From an uncultured Lachnospiraceae bacterium (GTDB lineage Bacteria; Bacillota; Clostridia; Lachnospirales; Lachnospiraceae): 64,000 bases of DNA. The notes below the pieces were generated by a model. The model saw nothing but the letters and a program-made list of their open reading frames with translations, had not been told where the DNA came from and searched no databases. The translations under genes and the position numbers were made by a program. Below are positions 26,901 through 33,759 of this stretch, one piece after another; within the stretch, counting starts at the first letter, position 1, and every line of letters starts with the position of its first letter. Location: assembly GCA_910579425.1 (NCBI GenBank), contig CAJTVL010000011.1:1-64000 (forward strand), written 5' to 3'.

Positions 26901-27382
26901 GGACAAAGGATAACCATGTTTATTATCATCTGGGACTTGCCCTGGAAGGGCTTGGGCAAAAACAGGCGGCAGAGGAATGCTTTGTGAGGGCGACGGAGGG
27001 CACGGATGAGCCTGCCGGAGCCATGTATTACAACGACCAGCCTGCCGACATGATCTTGTATCAGGGATTGTCTTACCAGAAGCTTGGAAAGGCGGGGGAG
27101 GCCAGAGCCCGGTTTTACCGGCTGATCGACTATGGGGAGCAGCACCTGCGGGACGAGGTGAAGATCGAGTATTTCGCGGTGTCATTGCCGGAGTTTCTGA
27201 TCTTCGACGAGGATTATACTATGAGAAATAAGGCCCATTGCTATTATCTGATGGCTCTGGGGAATATGGGACTTGGGAGGAAGGATGAGGCGGAAAGGTT
27301 TTTGAAGGAGGCTTTGGCCGTGGAGCCATCTCATATGATGTGTCGGGTGTATGAGAAGCTGGTGGGGAAAATGACGGTATAA
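23924..27382 (+). CDS. Large DUF5107 and tetratricopeptide-repeat protein
   Basis: A 1152-residue cytoplasmic protein. I chose ATG 23924 (MNQKAAIWEKK) because AAGGAGG lies six bases upstream. Residues 1-330 are the DUF5107 domain, a galactose-mutarotase-like fold (LPELGGRIQRAYDKTN, WISGGIEFNWPQHH). A beta linker and about 700 residues of TPR repeats follow. Such proteins accompany glycoside utilisation loci, and a sugar-binding or glycosidase-like role is suspected but unproven. Two low-complexity insertions interrupt the TPR region, one of them a 24-base tandem repeat. The gene is probably activated by the divergent AraC regulator. Confidence 0.88.
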   Translation: MNQKAAIWEKKIMIPTYEIGEAEKNPIFLDKRVYQGSSGKVYPYPTVERISEEKRDKEYTAVWLENEYLRVMVLPELGGRIQRAYDKTNDYDFVYYNHVIKPALVGLTGPWISGGIEFNWPQHHRPTTFLPVDYVMEEGEDGSASVLLHDVDQMYGTKGIARITLYPGKAYIEIKGQLYNRTSMPQTFLWWANPAVPVNDNTQSVFPPDVHAVMDHGKRDVSRFPIATGVYYKKDYSEGVDISRYKNIPVPTSYMAEKSKYDFVGGYDYGKEAGILHVADHHISPGKKQWTWGCGDFGRAWDRNLTDEDGPYVELMTGVYTDNQPDFTWLKPFEEKTFTQYFMPYKAVGQVKNATTQAAVHLSMEGDTAHVIVYATGVYESARVELTVCGETVLDERVRLSPTDIYKGDVKVAGKKEEDLRIRVCDAQENLLVEYQGEAAEIPELPEPARAAKAPEEIMTNEELYLTGQHIEQYRHATYLPDPYYLEGLKRDPGDIRINNAYGSLLMRRGDFQGAEKYFTKALERLAERNPNPYNGETFYLLGLTYFYQERYEESYDAFYKATWSSEQQEMAFYYLAAIDARIGRFGKALDHVEKGLVKNSHNVKARGLKAYLLRKLGREKQAGRQIEDNLALDPFDFVSGNERILLGGNERVLPGGNEGTLSVGNEDERTLPDGKDGSGRAALNEKMRDFQENYLMTARDYGEFGAYQEAVGVLDACTKEYPMLYYYAAFYQSRIGENADDKCGKPEGRTGSMSGTTDSKGNAMANRTAAELLARAEKAPFDYCFPNKTEDIRVLRFAIESGCHAKAPCYLGNLFYDKLNWQEAIRLWELSAQTDDRFPAVHRNLSLAYYNKCGDAEGARREMEKAFALNKKDMRIFLELDQLYKKLGWTFEQRLEGYEEHRELIKERDDLYIEYITLVNLTGDHERAYEYIMGHHFHPWEGGEGKITTQYTLALLEMGRKALADGRYEEAKALLEKALVYPENLGEGKLEGTKDNHVYYHLGLALEGLGQKQAAEECFVRATEGTDEPAGAMYYNDQPADMILYQGLSYQKLGKAGEARARFYRLIDYGEQHLRDEVKIEYFAVSLPEFLIFDEDYTMRNKAHCYYLMALGNMGLGRKDEAERFLKEALAVEPSHMMCRVYEKLVGKMTV
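25844..25951 (+). repeat. 24-bp in-frame tandem repeat inside the DUF5107-TPR gene
   Basis: Three units of 24 bases plus a degenerate fourth encode GNERILLG, GNERVLPG, GNEGTLSV and GNEDERTLPD. Because the period is a multiple of three, gain or loss of units would keep the frame. It sits in a loop between TPR helices. Confidence 0.75.
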
Positions 27383-27456
27383 ACCGGAAAGGATGTCACA
27401 AACAGACCAAAGGCAGGTGACGGAAAATCATCTGCCTTTGATTGAAACATAAGGAT

Positions 27457-27488
27457 GGCTGGAATGAATTTTCAAACACGGTCTAGCA
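27457..27488 (+). repeat. Short dispersed repeat, copy 2
   Basis: GGCTGGAATGAATTTTCAAA then CACGGTCTAGCA, close to copy 3 at 37147-37175 and similar to copy 1 at 22035. It lies between the end of the TPR gene and the shared promoter at 27503. Confidence 0.5.
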
Positions 27489-27502
27489 TCCGTTGTTTTC
27501 TC

Positions 27503-27600
27503 TTTACAAACCACCATAATACGCTTATACTGCAATTCAGATATGAATTTATTCAGATATGAATTTCTTTTAACGGGGAATCCCCCAAATCTTAAGGCTG
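27503..27600 (+). promoter_or_regulatory. Second copy of the Rpn-type promoter and leader
   Basis: TTTACA (27503-27508) and TATACT (27526-27531) with a 17-base spacer nearly identical to that at 14942. The leader contains a 16-base tandem duplication ATTCAGATATGAATTT (27535-27566) and ends with GGGGAATCCCCC and CTTAAGGCTG, matching the end of the Rpn leader (GGGAATTCCC, CTTAAGACTG). It now drives the SEC-C gene. Confidence 0.65.
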
Positions 27601-27627
27601 TTGTCAGCTAAGAAAGGAAAAAACATT

Positions 27628-28380
27628 ATGGCAATTACACAAAAAGAAGCAGATGCTTTGGAACTTAAGTTTATGGATGCCATGCCGGGAGAACGTGATT
27701 TTTCCAAAGAAAGCGCGAGAAAGCTTTTGGAGGCATGGGATCACCTTATAGAAATCATGGTTCGTGAGAACAATATGACGGACAGTCTCGGCGTGGAATC
27801 CATAGACTGGCAGATCGGAAACTGGGCTGACGATACGGTGATGGCTGTTCATAATGCGCACCTTTATGAGGAGGAAATCAGGGTCAATGAGCAAATCGTC
27901 CGGATTCAATGGTCTGGCGATGATAATCTTTTTCACGAGAATGCCAGGCGGGATATTGCCGACACCTATGCGGATATGGGAAATGTGGAAGAGTGCTATA
28001 GGTTGTATGAAGAGTATCTGCGGGAGGATCCGCTGTGGGGATGGGCATGGATCGGTTATTACAGGCAGCTGAATGACCATAAAGATGCCCGGTTTGAATC
28101 AACTTTGGAGGACTTGTATCAAAAGATTAAAGCCGGTGTGGACTTTCGGGACAAGGAGGATCTGTTCAGAGAGCTGGGCGATGAATACAACACACTCGGG
28201 AACAAAGAGAGGGCCGATTATTTTTATAAATTGGAGGATGAGGAAAAAAGCAAAGCGAGAAGCTTTCATAGAGCATATGAGAAGGAAGTGCCGCAAATAA
28301 AGCCGAAGAAAATCTATCCGAATGATCCCTGTCCCTGTGGCTCCGGTAAGAAATATAAAAAATGCTGCGGAAAGAAGTAA
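27628..28380 (+). CDS. SEC-C zinc-motif protein with helical repeats
   Basis: A 250-residue protein. ATG 27628 (MAITQKEAD) is preceded by AAGAAAGGA. Most of it is helical, with TPR-like pairs (DIADTYADMGNVEECYRLYEEYL and LFRELGDEYNTLGNKERADYFYKLE). The C-terminus is the SEC-C motif NDPCPCGSGKKYKKCCG, a zinc site also found at the end of SecA, often used to bind ribosomes or other proteins. Function unknown. The kinase gene follows 16 bases later, so the two are likely co-transcribed. Confidence 0.8.
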   Translation: MAITQKEADALELKFMDAMPGERDFSKESARKLLEAWDHLIEIMVRENNMTDSLGVESIDWQIGNWADDTVMAVHNAHLYEEEIRVNEQIVRIQWSGDDNLFHENARRDIADTYADMGNVEECYRLYEEYLREDPLWGWAWIGYYRQLNDHKDARFESTLEDLYQKIKAGVDFRDKEDLFRELGDEYNTLGNKERADYFYKLEDEEKSKARSFHRAYEKEVPQIKPKKIYPNDPCPCGSGKKYKKCCGKK

Positions 28381-28396
28381 ACAGAGGTGATTTGCA

Positions 28397-29443
28397 ATGT
28401 TTGTCGTTAATCTCACAGATATTGACCGTGTGCTAAAGGACTTTAAAATCGGTTCGGAAATCAGAGACATTTCTGAACTGCAAAGGTATCATTATGAGCG
28501 CGACGACCCCGATTCGAAGGAGGTACGTCTTATAGTAAAAGTAGAGCTTAAGTCAGGCCCGCCTCTCGTGATACGGTTCAAAAACGAAGCGGATGTGACC
28601 TTAGAAGGGATTGAGGATCAAAGCCGTTTTGCAGATGAGCTGCGAAAAAACGGAATCACAACGCCATATCAGTTTCGCTTGGAGGGAGCTTATGCCAGGC
28701 TGTACAAAATCAATGGATATGACGTAATCGTTACGGCTGAGCAGTTCGCGGAACATGAGGTCAGAGTCGTTGAGCCTGTAATTGCTGAGAAAACGGGCAG
28801 GCTGTTGGCACAAATGCACAGCATCTCCGAGAAAAATAATCTTCACGTACCTAATAAAGTGCTGTTTGATCCCTTTGCGGCAAACGATCTGTTTGATTTT
28901 GAAGCCTTTGCCTCTGTGGAATCTTTTCTTCGCGGCAAAGAGGAGGTATTGTTTCACAGAATTGTCCAAAAGTATCATTCCTACATGGAGCTCCTGGAAC
29001 CTCTGCGAAGTTTGCCTCGGTATGCGGTACAGGGGGACATAAGCTTCTGCAATTTGTATCAGACCCCCTCAGGTGAAATCGGCGTGTTTGACTTTAACAG
29101 ATGCGGAGATAACAATCTGTTTTGCGACGCATTCATGCAGGCCGTATTCGAAGCAAGGCTTATGAATTATCCGGACGGTTCGAAGAGCGGGTTGAAAAGA
29201 GAGATTTTTGATTCCTTTTTAAAAGGATATCGTTCGGTTCGCAGTTTTTCGGCGGAAGAACAAGCCTGGTGCCCTTATCTCTATGCGGTAATCAATGGAT
29301 TTTGGAAGATCGACATGAAGTGGGATAAAGACAGCCTGATCAATGCGGCGAAAAGGGGAGATGTGGAAAAAGTGAGGCAATGGCTGGAAACGATCTGGCA
29401 GCGGCTTATCCTTCCGGAACGGGCCTTTTCTTCTTTGATATAG
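28397..29443 (+). CDS. APH-fold small-molecule kinase
   Basis: A 348-residue member of the aminoglycoside-phosphotransferase/homoserine-kinase II superfamily. The catalytic loop is AVQGDISFCNLY, with Gln in place of the usual His before Gly-Asp, and the metal-binding strand is IGVFDFNRCGDNN. The N-terminal ATP lobe has VKVELKSGPPLVIRFKNE. The substrate is unknown: a sugar, choline-like compound or antibiotic are all possible; nothing here proves resistance. It has AGAGGTGA upstream and follows the SEC-C gene closely. Confidence 0.75.
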   Translation: MFVVNLTDIDRVLKDFKIGSEIRDISELQRYHYERDDPDSKEVRLIVKVELKSGPPLVIRFKNEADVTLEGIEDQSRFADELRKNGITTPYQFRLEGAYARLYKINGYDVIVTAEQFAEHEVRVVEPVIAEKTGRLLAQMHSISEKNNLHVPNKVLFDPFAANDLFDFEAFASVESFLRGKEEVLFHRIVQKYHSYMELLEPLRSLPRYAVQGDISFCNLYQTPSGEIGVFDFNRCGDNNLFCDAFMQAVFEARLMNYPDGSKSGLKREIFDSFLKGYRSVRSFSAEEQAWCPYLYAVINGFWKIDMKWDKDSLINAAKRGDVEKVRQWLETIWQRLILPERAFSSLI

Positions 29444-29446
29444 CGC

Positions 29447-29515
29447 TGGACTGCCATACTGGTAAATGATAAAATAGACGAAAGTACAGGAACTTGTGAT
29501 ATAAGCTTATCACAA
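29447..29515 (+). promoter_or_regulatory. Promoter with inverted repeat before the GH130 gene
   Basis: TGGACT and TAAAAT (29470-29475) are 17 bases apart. Downstream, TTGTGATA and TATCACAA (29494-29515) form an inverted repeat around six bases, placed shortly after the expected transcription start and before the ribosome site AAGGAG. The spacing suits a repressor site. Confidence 0.5.
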
Positions 29516-29538
29516 AGGAAAGAAAAGGAGCAGCAGGA

Positions 29539-30525
29539 ATGATTAAAATTACAGGAGAGAATTTACCAAATATCCCATGGCAGGAGCCAACCGGCAGAGA
29601 ACATCTGCCGGTATGGCGTTATAATGCAAACCCGATTATTGAGCGGTTTGCCACCAAAAATTCAAACAGTATTTTTAACAGCGCAGTGGTTCCCTTCGGG
29701 GATGGTTTTGCGGGAGTGTTCCGGTGTGACAGTAAGTCCATCAGTATGGATATTTTCCCAGGGTTCAGTAAGGACGGCATTCAATGGGAGATTTCCGACG
29801 AGCCCGTCTGCTTCCAGGGGGCGCATCCGGAGGTGGCCAAAAGGGATTACCGTTATGATCCCAGGGTTTGTTTCATAGAGGACAGATATTATGTTACCTG
29901 GTGCAACGGATACCATGGGTATCCAACCATTGGGATTGGATATACCTTTGACTTTAAGACCTTTTATCAGTTGGAAAACGCCTTTTTGCCGTTTAACCGT
30001 AACGGTGTATTGTTTCCGCGCAAAATTAACGGCAACTATTATATGCTGAGCCGGCCCAGCGACAATGGACATACCCCTTTTGGAGATATTTTCTTAAGCG
30101 AAAGCCCTGATCTGAAATACTGGGGATGTCACAGGCATGTGATGGGAACAATCAGGGGAGACGCCTCCGCATGGCAGTGTACCAAGATCGGCGCCGGAAG
30201 CGTTCCGATTGAAACGGATGAGGGATGGCTTTTGATTTACCACGGGGTGATCAATACCTGCAACGGATTTGTGTACCGGATGGGATGTGCGCTGCTTGAC
30301 CTGGAGGAGCCATGGAAGGTGATAAGGAGGACGAAGAACTATATTTTAGGGCCCCACGAGCTTTATGAGTGTGTGGGGGATGTGCCCAATGTGGTATTTC
30401 CCTGCGCGGCGCTGACAGATGCGGCAACAGGGAGAATTGCCATTTATTATGGCTGCGCGGATACGGTTACCGGCCTTGCCTTTACCACTGCCCAGCGGCT
30501 GATGGATTACATGGAACAGGAATAA
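29539..30525 (+). CDS. GH130 beta-mannoside phosphorylase family protein
   Basis: A 328-residue five-bladed propeller enzyme that cleaves beta-mannosides, usually with phosphate, giving mannose 1-phosphate. Visible features include NPIIERFATKNSNSIFNSAV, the region of the general acid YDPRVCFIEDRYYVTW, and the C-terminal LGPHELYECVGDVPNVVFP followed by YGCADTVTGLA. No signal peptide, so it is cytoplasmic. Which GH130 subgroup (mannosyl-GlcNAc, mannosyl-glucose or mannobiose) cannot be set from here. An inverted repeat in its leader suggests repression in the absence of substrate. Confidence 0.88.
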   Translation: MIKITGENLPNIPWQEPTGREHLPVWRYNANPIIERFATKNSNSIFNSAVVPFGDGFAGVFRCDSKSISMDIFPGFSKDGIQWEISDEPVCFQGAHPEVAKRDYRYDPRVCFIEDRYYVTWCNGYHGYPTIGIGYTFDFKTFYQLENAFLPFNRNGVLFPRKINGNYYMLSRPSDNGHTPFGDIFLSESPDLKYWGCHRHVMGTIRGDASAWQCTKIGAGSVPIETDEGWLLIYHGVINTCNGFVYRMGCALLDLEEPWKVIRRTKNYILGPHELYECVGDVPNVVFPCAALTDAATGRIAIYYGCADTVTGLAFTTAQRLMDYMEQE

Positions 30526-30530
30526 GCGCA

Positions 30531-31115
30531 ATGGAATGGGGATTTTTGTTTATTTTTAACAGTGTACTCCTTGGAGTAGGGCTGGCTATGGATGCATTTT
30601 CCGTGTCATTGACCAATGGGTTGAACGAACCGGATATGAAAAGGGGCCGTATGTGTGGGATTGCGGGAGTGTTCGCGGGATTTCAGGCATTGATGCCTAT
30701 GCTGGGATGGATCTGCGTCCGTACGGTTGTCCAGTATTTTGTCATGTTTGAAAAGTTTATTCCGTGGCTTGCGCTGGTGCTTCTCGTTTATATTGGCGGA
30801 AAGATGCTGATCGACGGGATCCGTAAAAAGGATTCTGAGGAGAAAGAAGAGGGAATCGGGGCAGGGGCTTTGTTTCTTCAGGGAGTTGCTACTTCCATCG
30901 ACGCTTTATCAGTGGGTTTTACGATTGCGGGATACGGATGGATTAGGGCCCTGTCCTCTGCTTTGATCATTGCCGGCGTAACTTTTATTATCTGCATGGC
31001 CGGGCTGATGATCGGGAAGAAATTTGGGACAAGGCTTTCTGACCGGGCGCAGATTTTGGGCGGGGTGATTTTGATTGTCATTGGCGTTGAAATTTTTATC
31101 AAAGGGATTATGTAA
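30531..31115 (+). CDS. mntP: Manganese efflux pump MntP
   Basis: A 194-residue membrane protein with six helices in two repeats. The paired signature motifs LAMDAFSVS and TSIDALSVG carry the Asp residues that bind the metal. It exports Mn2+ when the cell has too much. The ATG at 30531 lies five bases after the GH130 stop, without a strong ribosome site, so translation is probably coupled. No yybP-type riboswitch can fit in that gap, which is unusual for mntP. Confidence 0.88.
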   Translation: MEWGFLFIFNSVLLGVGLAMDAFSVSLTNGLNEPDMKRGRMCGIAGVFAGFQALMPMLGWICVRTVVQYFVMFEKFIPWLALVLLVYIGGKMLIDGIRKKDSEEKEEGIGAGALFLQGVATSIDALSVGFTIAGYGWIRALSSALIIAGVTFIICMAGLMIGKKFGTRLSDRAQILGGVILIVIGVEIFIKGIM

Positions 31116-31122
31116 AGGAATA

Positions 31123-31200
31123 GGTTGGAAATAAGCCATCAGGCTTATTTCCAACCGGCAATTTGGGCCGCTTACGGCCCAAATCGGATCGCAGATGCGA
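31123..31200. repeat. Three perfect hairpins in a row
   Basis: Hairpin 1: 15-bp stem GGTTGGAAATAAGCC with a 4-base loop (31123-31156). Hairpin 2: 10-bp stem ATTTGGGCCG, loop CTTA (31161-31184). Hairpin 3: TCGCA/TGCGA with two bases between (31189-31200). No T-run follows. It replaces the body of the alcohol dehydrogenase gene on the minus strand and may double as the mntP transcript end. Confidence 0.7.
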
Positions 31201-31227
31201 AACCGCTTTTACATAGCCGCAGACAGG

Positions 31228-31350
31228 GCCGCCGCCATACACAAGCTGTACATTCTGTCCATACTTAGGCAGTTCTTCATTCAGACTGGCAAGGGAATCC
31301 TCGCCAAAGTAAAGCTTCATCGGGTTACAATACATAAAATTTCCTAACAC
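31228..31350 (-). pseudogene. Iron-containing alcohol dehydrogenase, N-terminal fragment
   Basis: Only the first 41 residues remain: NFMYCNPMKLYFGEDSLASL and then VQLVYGGG, the start of the NAD(P)-binding domain of the YqhD/butanol dehydrogenase family. After GGG the frame enters the hairpin cluster at 31123-31200. The start would be GTG. About 340 residues are missing. Confidence 0.65.
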
Positions 31351-31383
31351 CGCCTTCCGCCTCGTATTTTAAGTTTATAAATG

Positions 31384-32385
31384 TCATTTCATATTTTCCG
31401 AAAAAAACTGCTCCAGCTTATCGAACGGAATGGCGTCCTTCCTGCCTCCGTCATACAGATCTGTGTGGACTGCCTCCGGGATGATCAGCAGCTCCTTGTT
31501 ATCTGCATAAGGGTTATCCTTCACCATTGCGGCATAAGCATCGCGGCTGAAATAGCAGGAATGTGCTTTCTCCCCGTGCATGATAAGGACTGCGCTGCGG
31601 ATCTCATTGCTGTACTAAAGGATGGGCTGGTTCATAAAGGACATACAGCCGATCACATTCCAGCCGCCGTTTGAGTTCAGGGAACGTTTATGATAACCTC
31701 GGTCCGTTTTATAGTAATCATGATAATCTGCTACAAAGAAAGGCGCATTCTCCGGAAGCGGATCGACAACGCCGCCGCCCGGCGCATAGCTGCCATTTTT
31801 ATAATCTACGAGTCTCTGGGCGTTCATGGCTTCCTTCTTTGCGTATCGTGCGTCTGCGGAATTCTCACCGTCAAAATATCCGTTGGCATTGACGCGGGAC
31901 ATATCATACATGGTGGAGGCAACCGCCGCCTTAATACGTGTATCCAGTGCTGCTGCGTTGAGGGCAAGGCCTCCCCAGCCGCAGATACCGATAATGCCGA
32001 TACGCTCAGGGTCAACATTCTCCTGTACGGAAAGGAAATCCACCGCCGCCTGGAAATCCTCTGTATTGATGTCCGGTGAAGCCATGTATCTGGGTGTACC
32101 GCCGCTTTCACCGGTAAAAGAAGGATCAAAGGCAACAGTGAGGAAGCCGCGCTCCGCCATTGTCTGTGCATACAGTCCGGATGCCTGCTCCTTTACCGCG
32201 CCAAACGGCCCGCATACCGCAATCGCAGCCAGCTTCCCTTCCACTCCTTTCGGTTCATAAAGATCTGCCGCCAGTGTGATCCCGTAACGGTTAGGGAATG
32301 TCACCTTGCGGTGATTCACCTTTTCACTTTTCGGGAAAGTCTTATCCCATTCCTTTGTTAATTCCAGTTTTACGGTATTTTCCAT
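31384..32385 (-). pseudogene. Dienelactone-hydrolase-like alpha/beta hydrolase with an amber stop
   Basis: The gene reads cleanly for 256 residues, then meets TAG at 31615-31617 (after MSFMNQPIL), and continues in the same frame for 77 more residues (YSNEIRSAVLIMHGEKAHS to FFSENMK). Homologues have glutamine or similar at such a place, so a single CAG-to-TAG change explains it. The nucleophile region is GIIGICGWGG with Cys, as in dienelactone hydrolase; the catalytic His would lie in the lost part (AVHTDLYD). A truncated protein would lack it and be dead. Confidence 0.7.
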
Positions 32386-32445
32386 TTTGTAATGCCTCTC
32401 TTTCTTTTTTGTTGTTTTTTAATTATTGCTTTTCCATCTGCCATA

Positions 32446-32628
32446 CTAAGAAATCAAGACAACCCTTTCCTGACTTTCATGCAGGCTGTCCATCAGGCCG
32501 CAGCGGTGTTTCCGCAGTGTTTTAATCGCATCCTGAATCTGACCGTTACCATACAGTCTGCAAACCTTCTCAATGGTCTGGGCGCTGCAGCCTGCATCCT
32601 TTAGATTCTGAACCAAATCATCCGTATG
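32446..32628 (-). pseudogene. Small helical protein that lost its start codon
   Basis: A frame reads TDDLVQNLKDAGCSAQTIEK, then helices to LHESQERVVLIS. It resembles a small conserved Firmicutes protein that normally begins with Met directly before such a sequence. Here GGGAGGCGGTC is followed by ATACGGAT; insertion of one G would restore ATGACGGAT. No other start exists in frame. A one-base deletion in the start codon is the simplest explanation. Confidence 0.4.
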
Positions 32629-32665
32629 ACCGCCTCCCTTCCTGCTATGTCTGTATTATATCTCC

Positions 32666-32713
32666 TTGATTTTTATTTTGCTAATGGCTATAATTTATAT
32701 CATGATATAAATT
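32666..32713 (+). promoter_or_regulatory. Promoter and perfect palindrome before the LysR gene
   Basis: TTGATT and TATAAT (32689-32694) are 17 bases apart. A perfect 22-base palindrome with half-site AATTTATATCA (32692-32713) overlaps the -10 box and the start point. LysR proteins usually repress their own gene from such sites. Confidence 0.7.
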
Positions 32714-32737
32714 TTGGGAATATCATAGGAGGGCAAT

Positions 32738-33616
32738 ATGGAGCTGCGAACTATGAGATATTTTCTTGCCGCGGCAAGGGAAGAAAATATAACCCGCGCG
32801 GCAGAACTGCTTCACGTCACCCAGCCTGCTCTCTCCAAGCAGCTAAAAGCACTTGAAGACGAGCTCGGGAAAAAACTGTTTATGCGCCGCAGTTATAGCA
32901 TACAGCTTACGGAAGAAGGAATTTTACTGCGGAAACGGGCGGAAGACTTGATAAAAATGGCTGACAAAATCACAACTGAATTTCTTGCTTTGGATGATGT
33001 CTTGGGCGGCGATGTTTACTTTGGCTTGGCGGAATCTTACCAGATCAGATGCCTCGCCGCCACAATCAGAAGATTCAAAGAGTCTTACCCTGATCTGCAT
33101 TATCATATTACCAGCGGCGACACGGAACAGGTTACGGAAAAACTGGATAAAGGTATCATTGACTTTGCCGTACTGGCGCAGGAACCCAATACTGCAAAAT
33201 ATCATTATTTGACATTTCCCCATGCTGATCTTTGGGGTGTTGTCATGCCAGAGAACTGTCCATTGGCGGAAAAAGAAGCCGTCTGCGTGGAGGACTTATT
33301 TGGAATCCCTCTTTTTTGTTCCGAACAGGGATGGAGCAATGATATTCCCAAATGGTGCGGCAATAACATGGATAAATTACACCTTGAAGGGTCGTTTCGG
33401 CTATCATATAACGGATCGCTTTTTGTGAAAGAAGGACTCGGCTATCTTTTGACCTTTGAACATTTGATTGACACAAACCCTGAAAGCGGACTTGTTTTTC
33501 GTCCCCTCACGCCGAAGCTTGAAACAAAGATATATTTAATTTGGAAAAAATACCAAATATTTACCCCTATTGCCGAACGACTGCTTGAAAAATTGAAATC
33601 TGAATTGTTAGAATAG
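32738..33616 (+). CDS. LysR-family transcriptional regulator
   Basis: A 292-residue regulator with the N-terminal winged helix (MRYFLAAAREENITRAAELLHVTQPALSKQLKALE) and a two-lobed effector domain (from residue 90, including DVYFGLAESYQIRC). ATAGGAGGGC precedes the ATG. It is divergent from the small-protein, hydrolase and alcohol dehydrogenase genes, the usual arrangement for a LysR target. All three are broken, so it may be a regulator without a regulon. Ligand unknown. Confidence 0.92.
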   Translation: MELRTMRYFLAAAREENITRAAELLHVTQPALSKQLKALEDELGKKLFMRRSYSIQLTEEGILLRKRAEDLIKMADKITTEFLALDDVLGGDVYFGLAESYQIRCLAATIRRFKESYPDLHYHITSGDTEQVTEKLDKGIIDFAVLAQEPNTAKYHYLTFPHADLWGVVMPENCPLAEKEAVCVEDLFGIPLFCSEQGWSNDIPKWCGNNMDKLHLEGSFRLSYNGSLFVKEGLGYLLTFEHLIDTNPESGLVFRPLTPKLETKIYLIWKKYQIFTPIAERLLEKLKSELLE

Positions 33617-33702
33617 AAATCGAAACGTGTATTTGCAGATATGGCTAGGAATCTGGTAAGGGAAAGGCTGCTTTTATTGACGGGCACAAATATATAGTGA
33701 TG

Positions 33703-33722
33703 CACGAGATTCGTGTTTTTTT
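33703..33722 (+). terminator. Intrinsic terminator after the LysR gene
   Basis: Stem CACGA/TCGTG with a three-base loop followed by seven T residues. The stem is short but the T-run is strong. Confidence 0.55.
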
Positions 33723-33759
33723 CTTCTTCATTTCAAATTCCTCCTGTGTCCGTCTCCGC

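Noticed and set aside
29494..29515. Possible CRP site before the GH130 gene (TGTGA and TCACA).
   Set aside because: The two halves are ten bases apart instead of six, so the CRP pattern does not fit; I kept it only as an unspecified inverted repeat.
30526..30530. Manganese (yybP-ykoY) riboswitch for mntP.
   Set aside because: Only five bases separate mntP from the GH130 gene.
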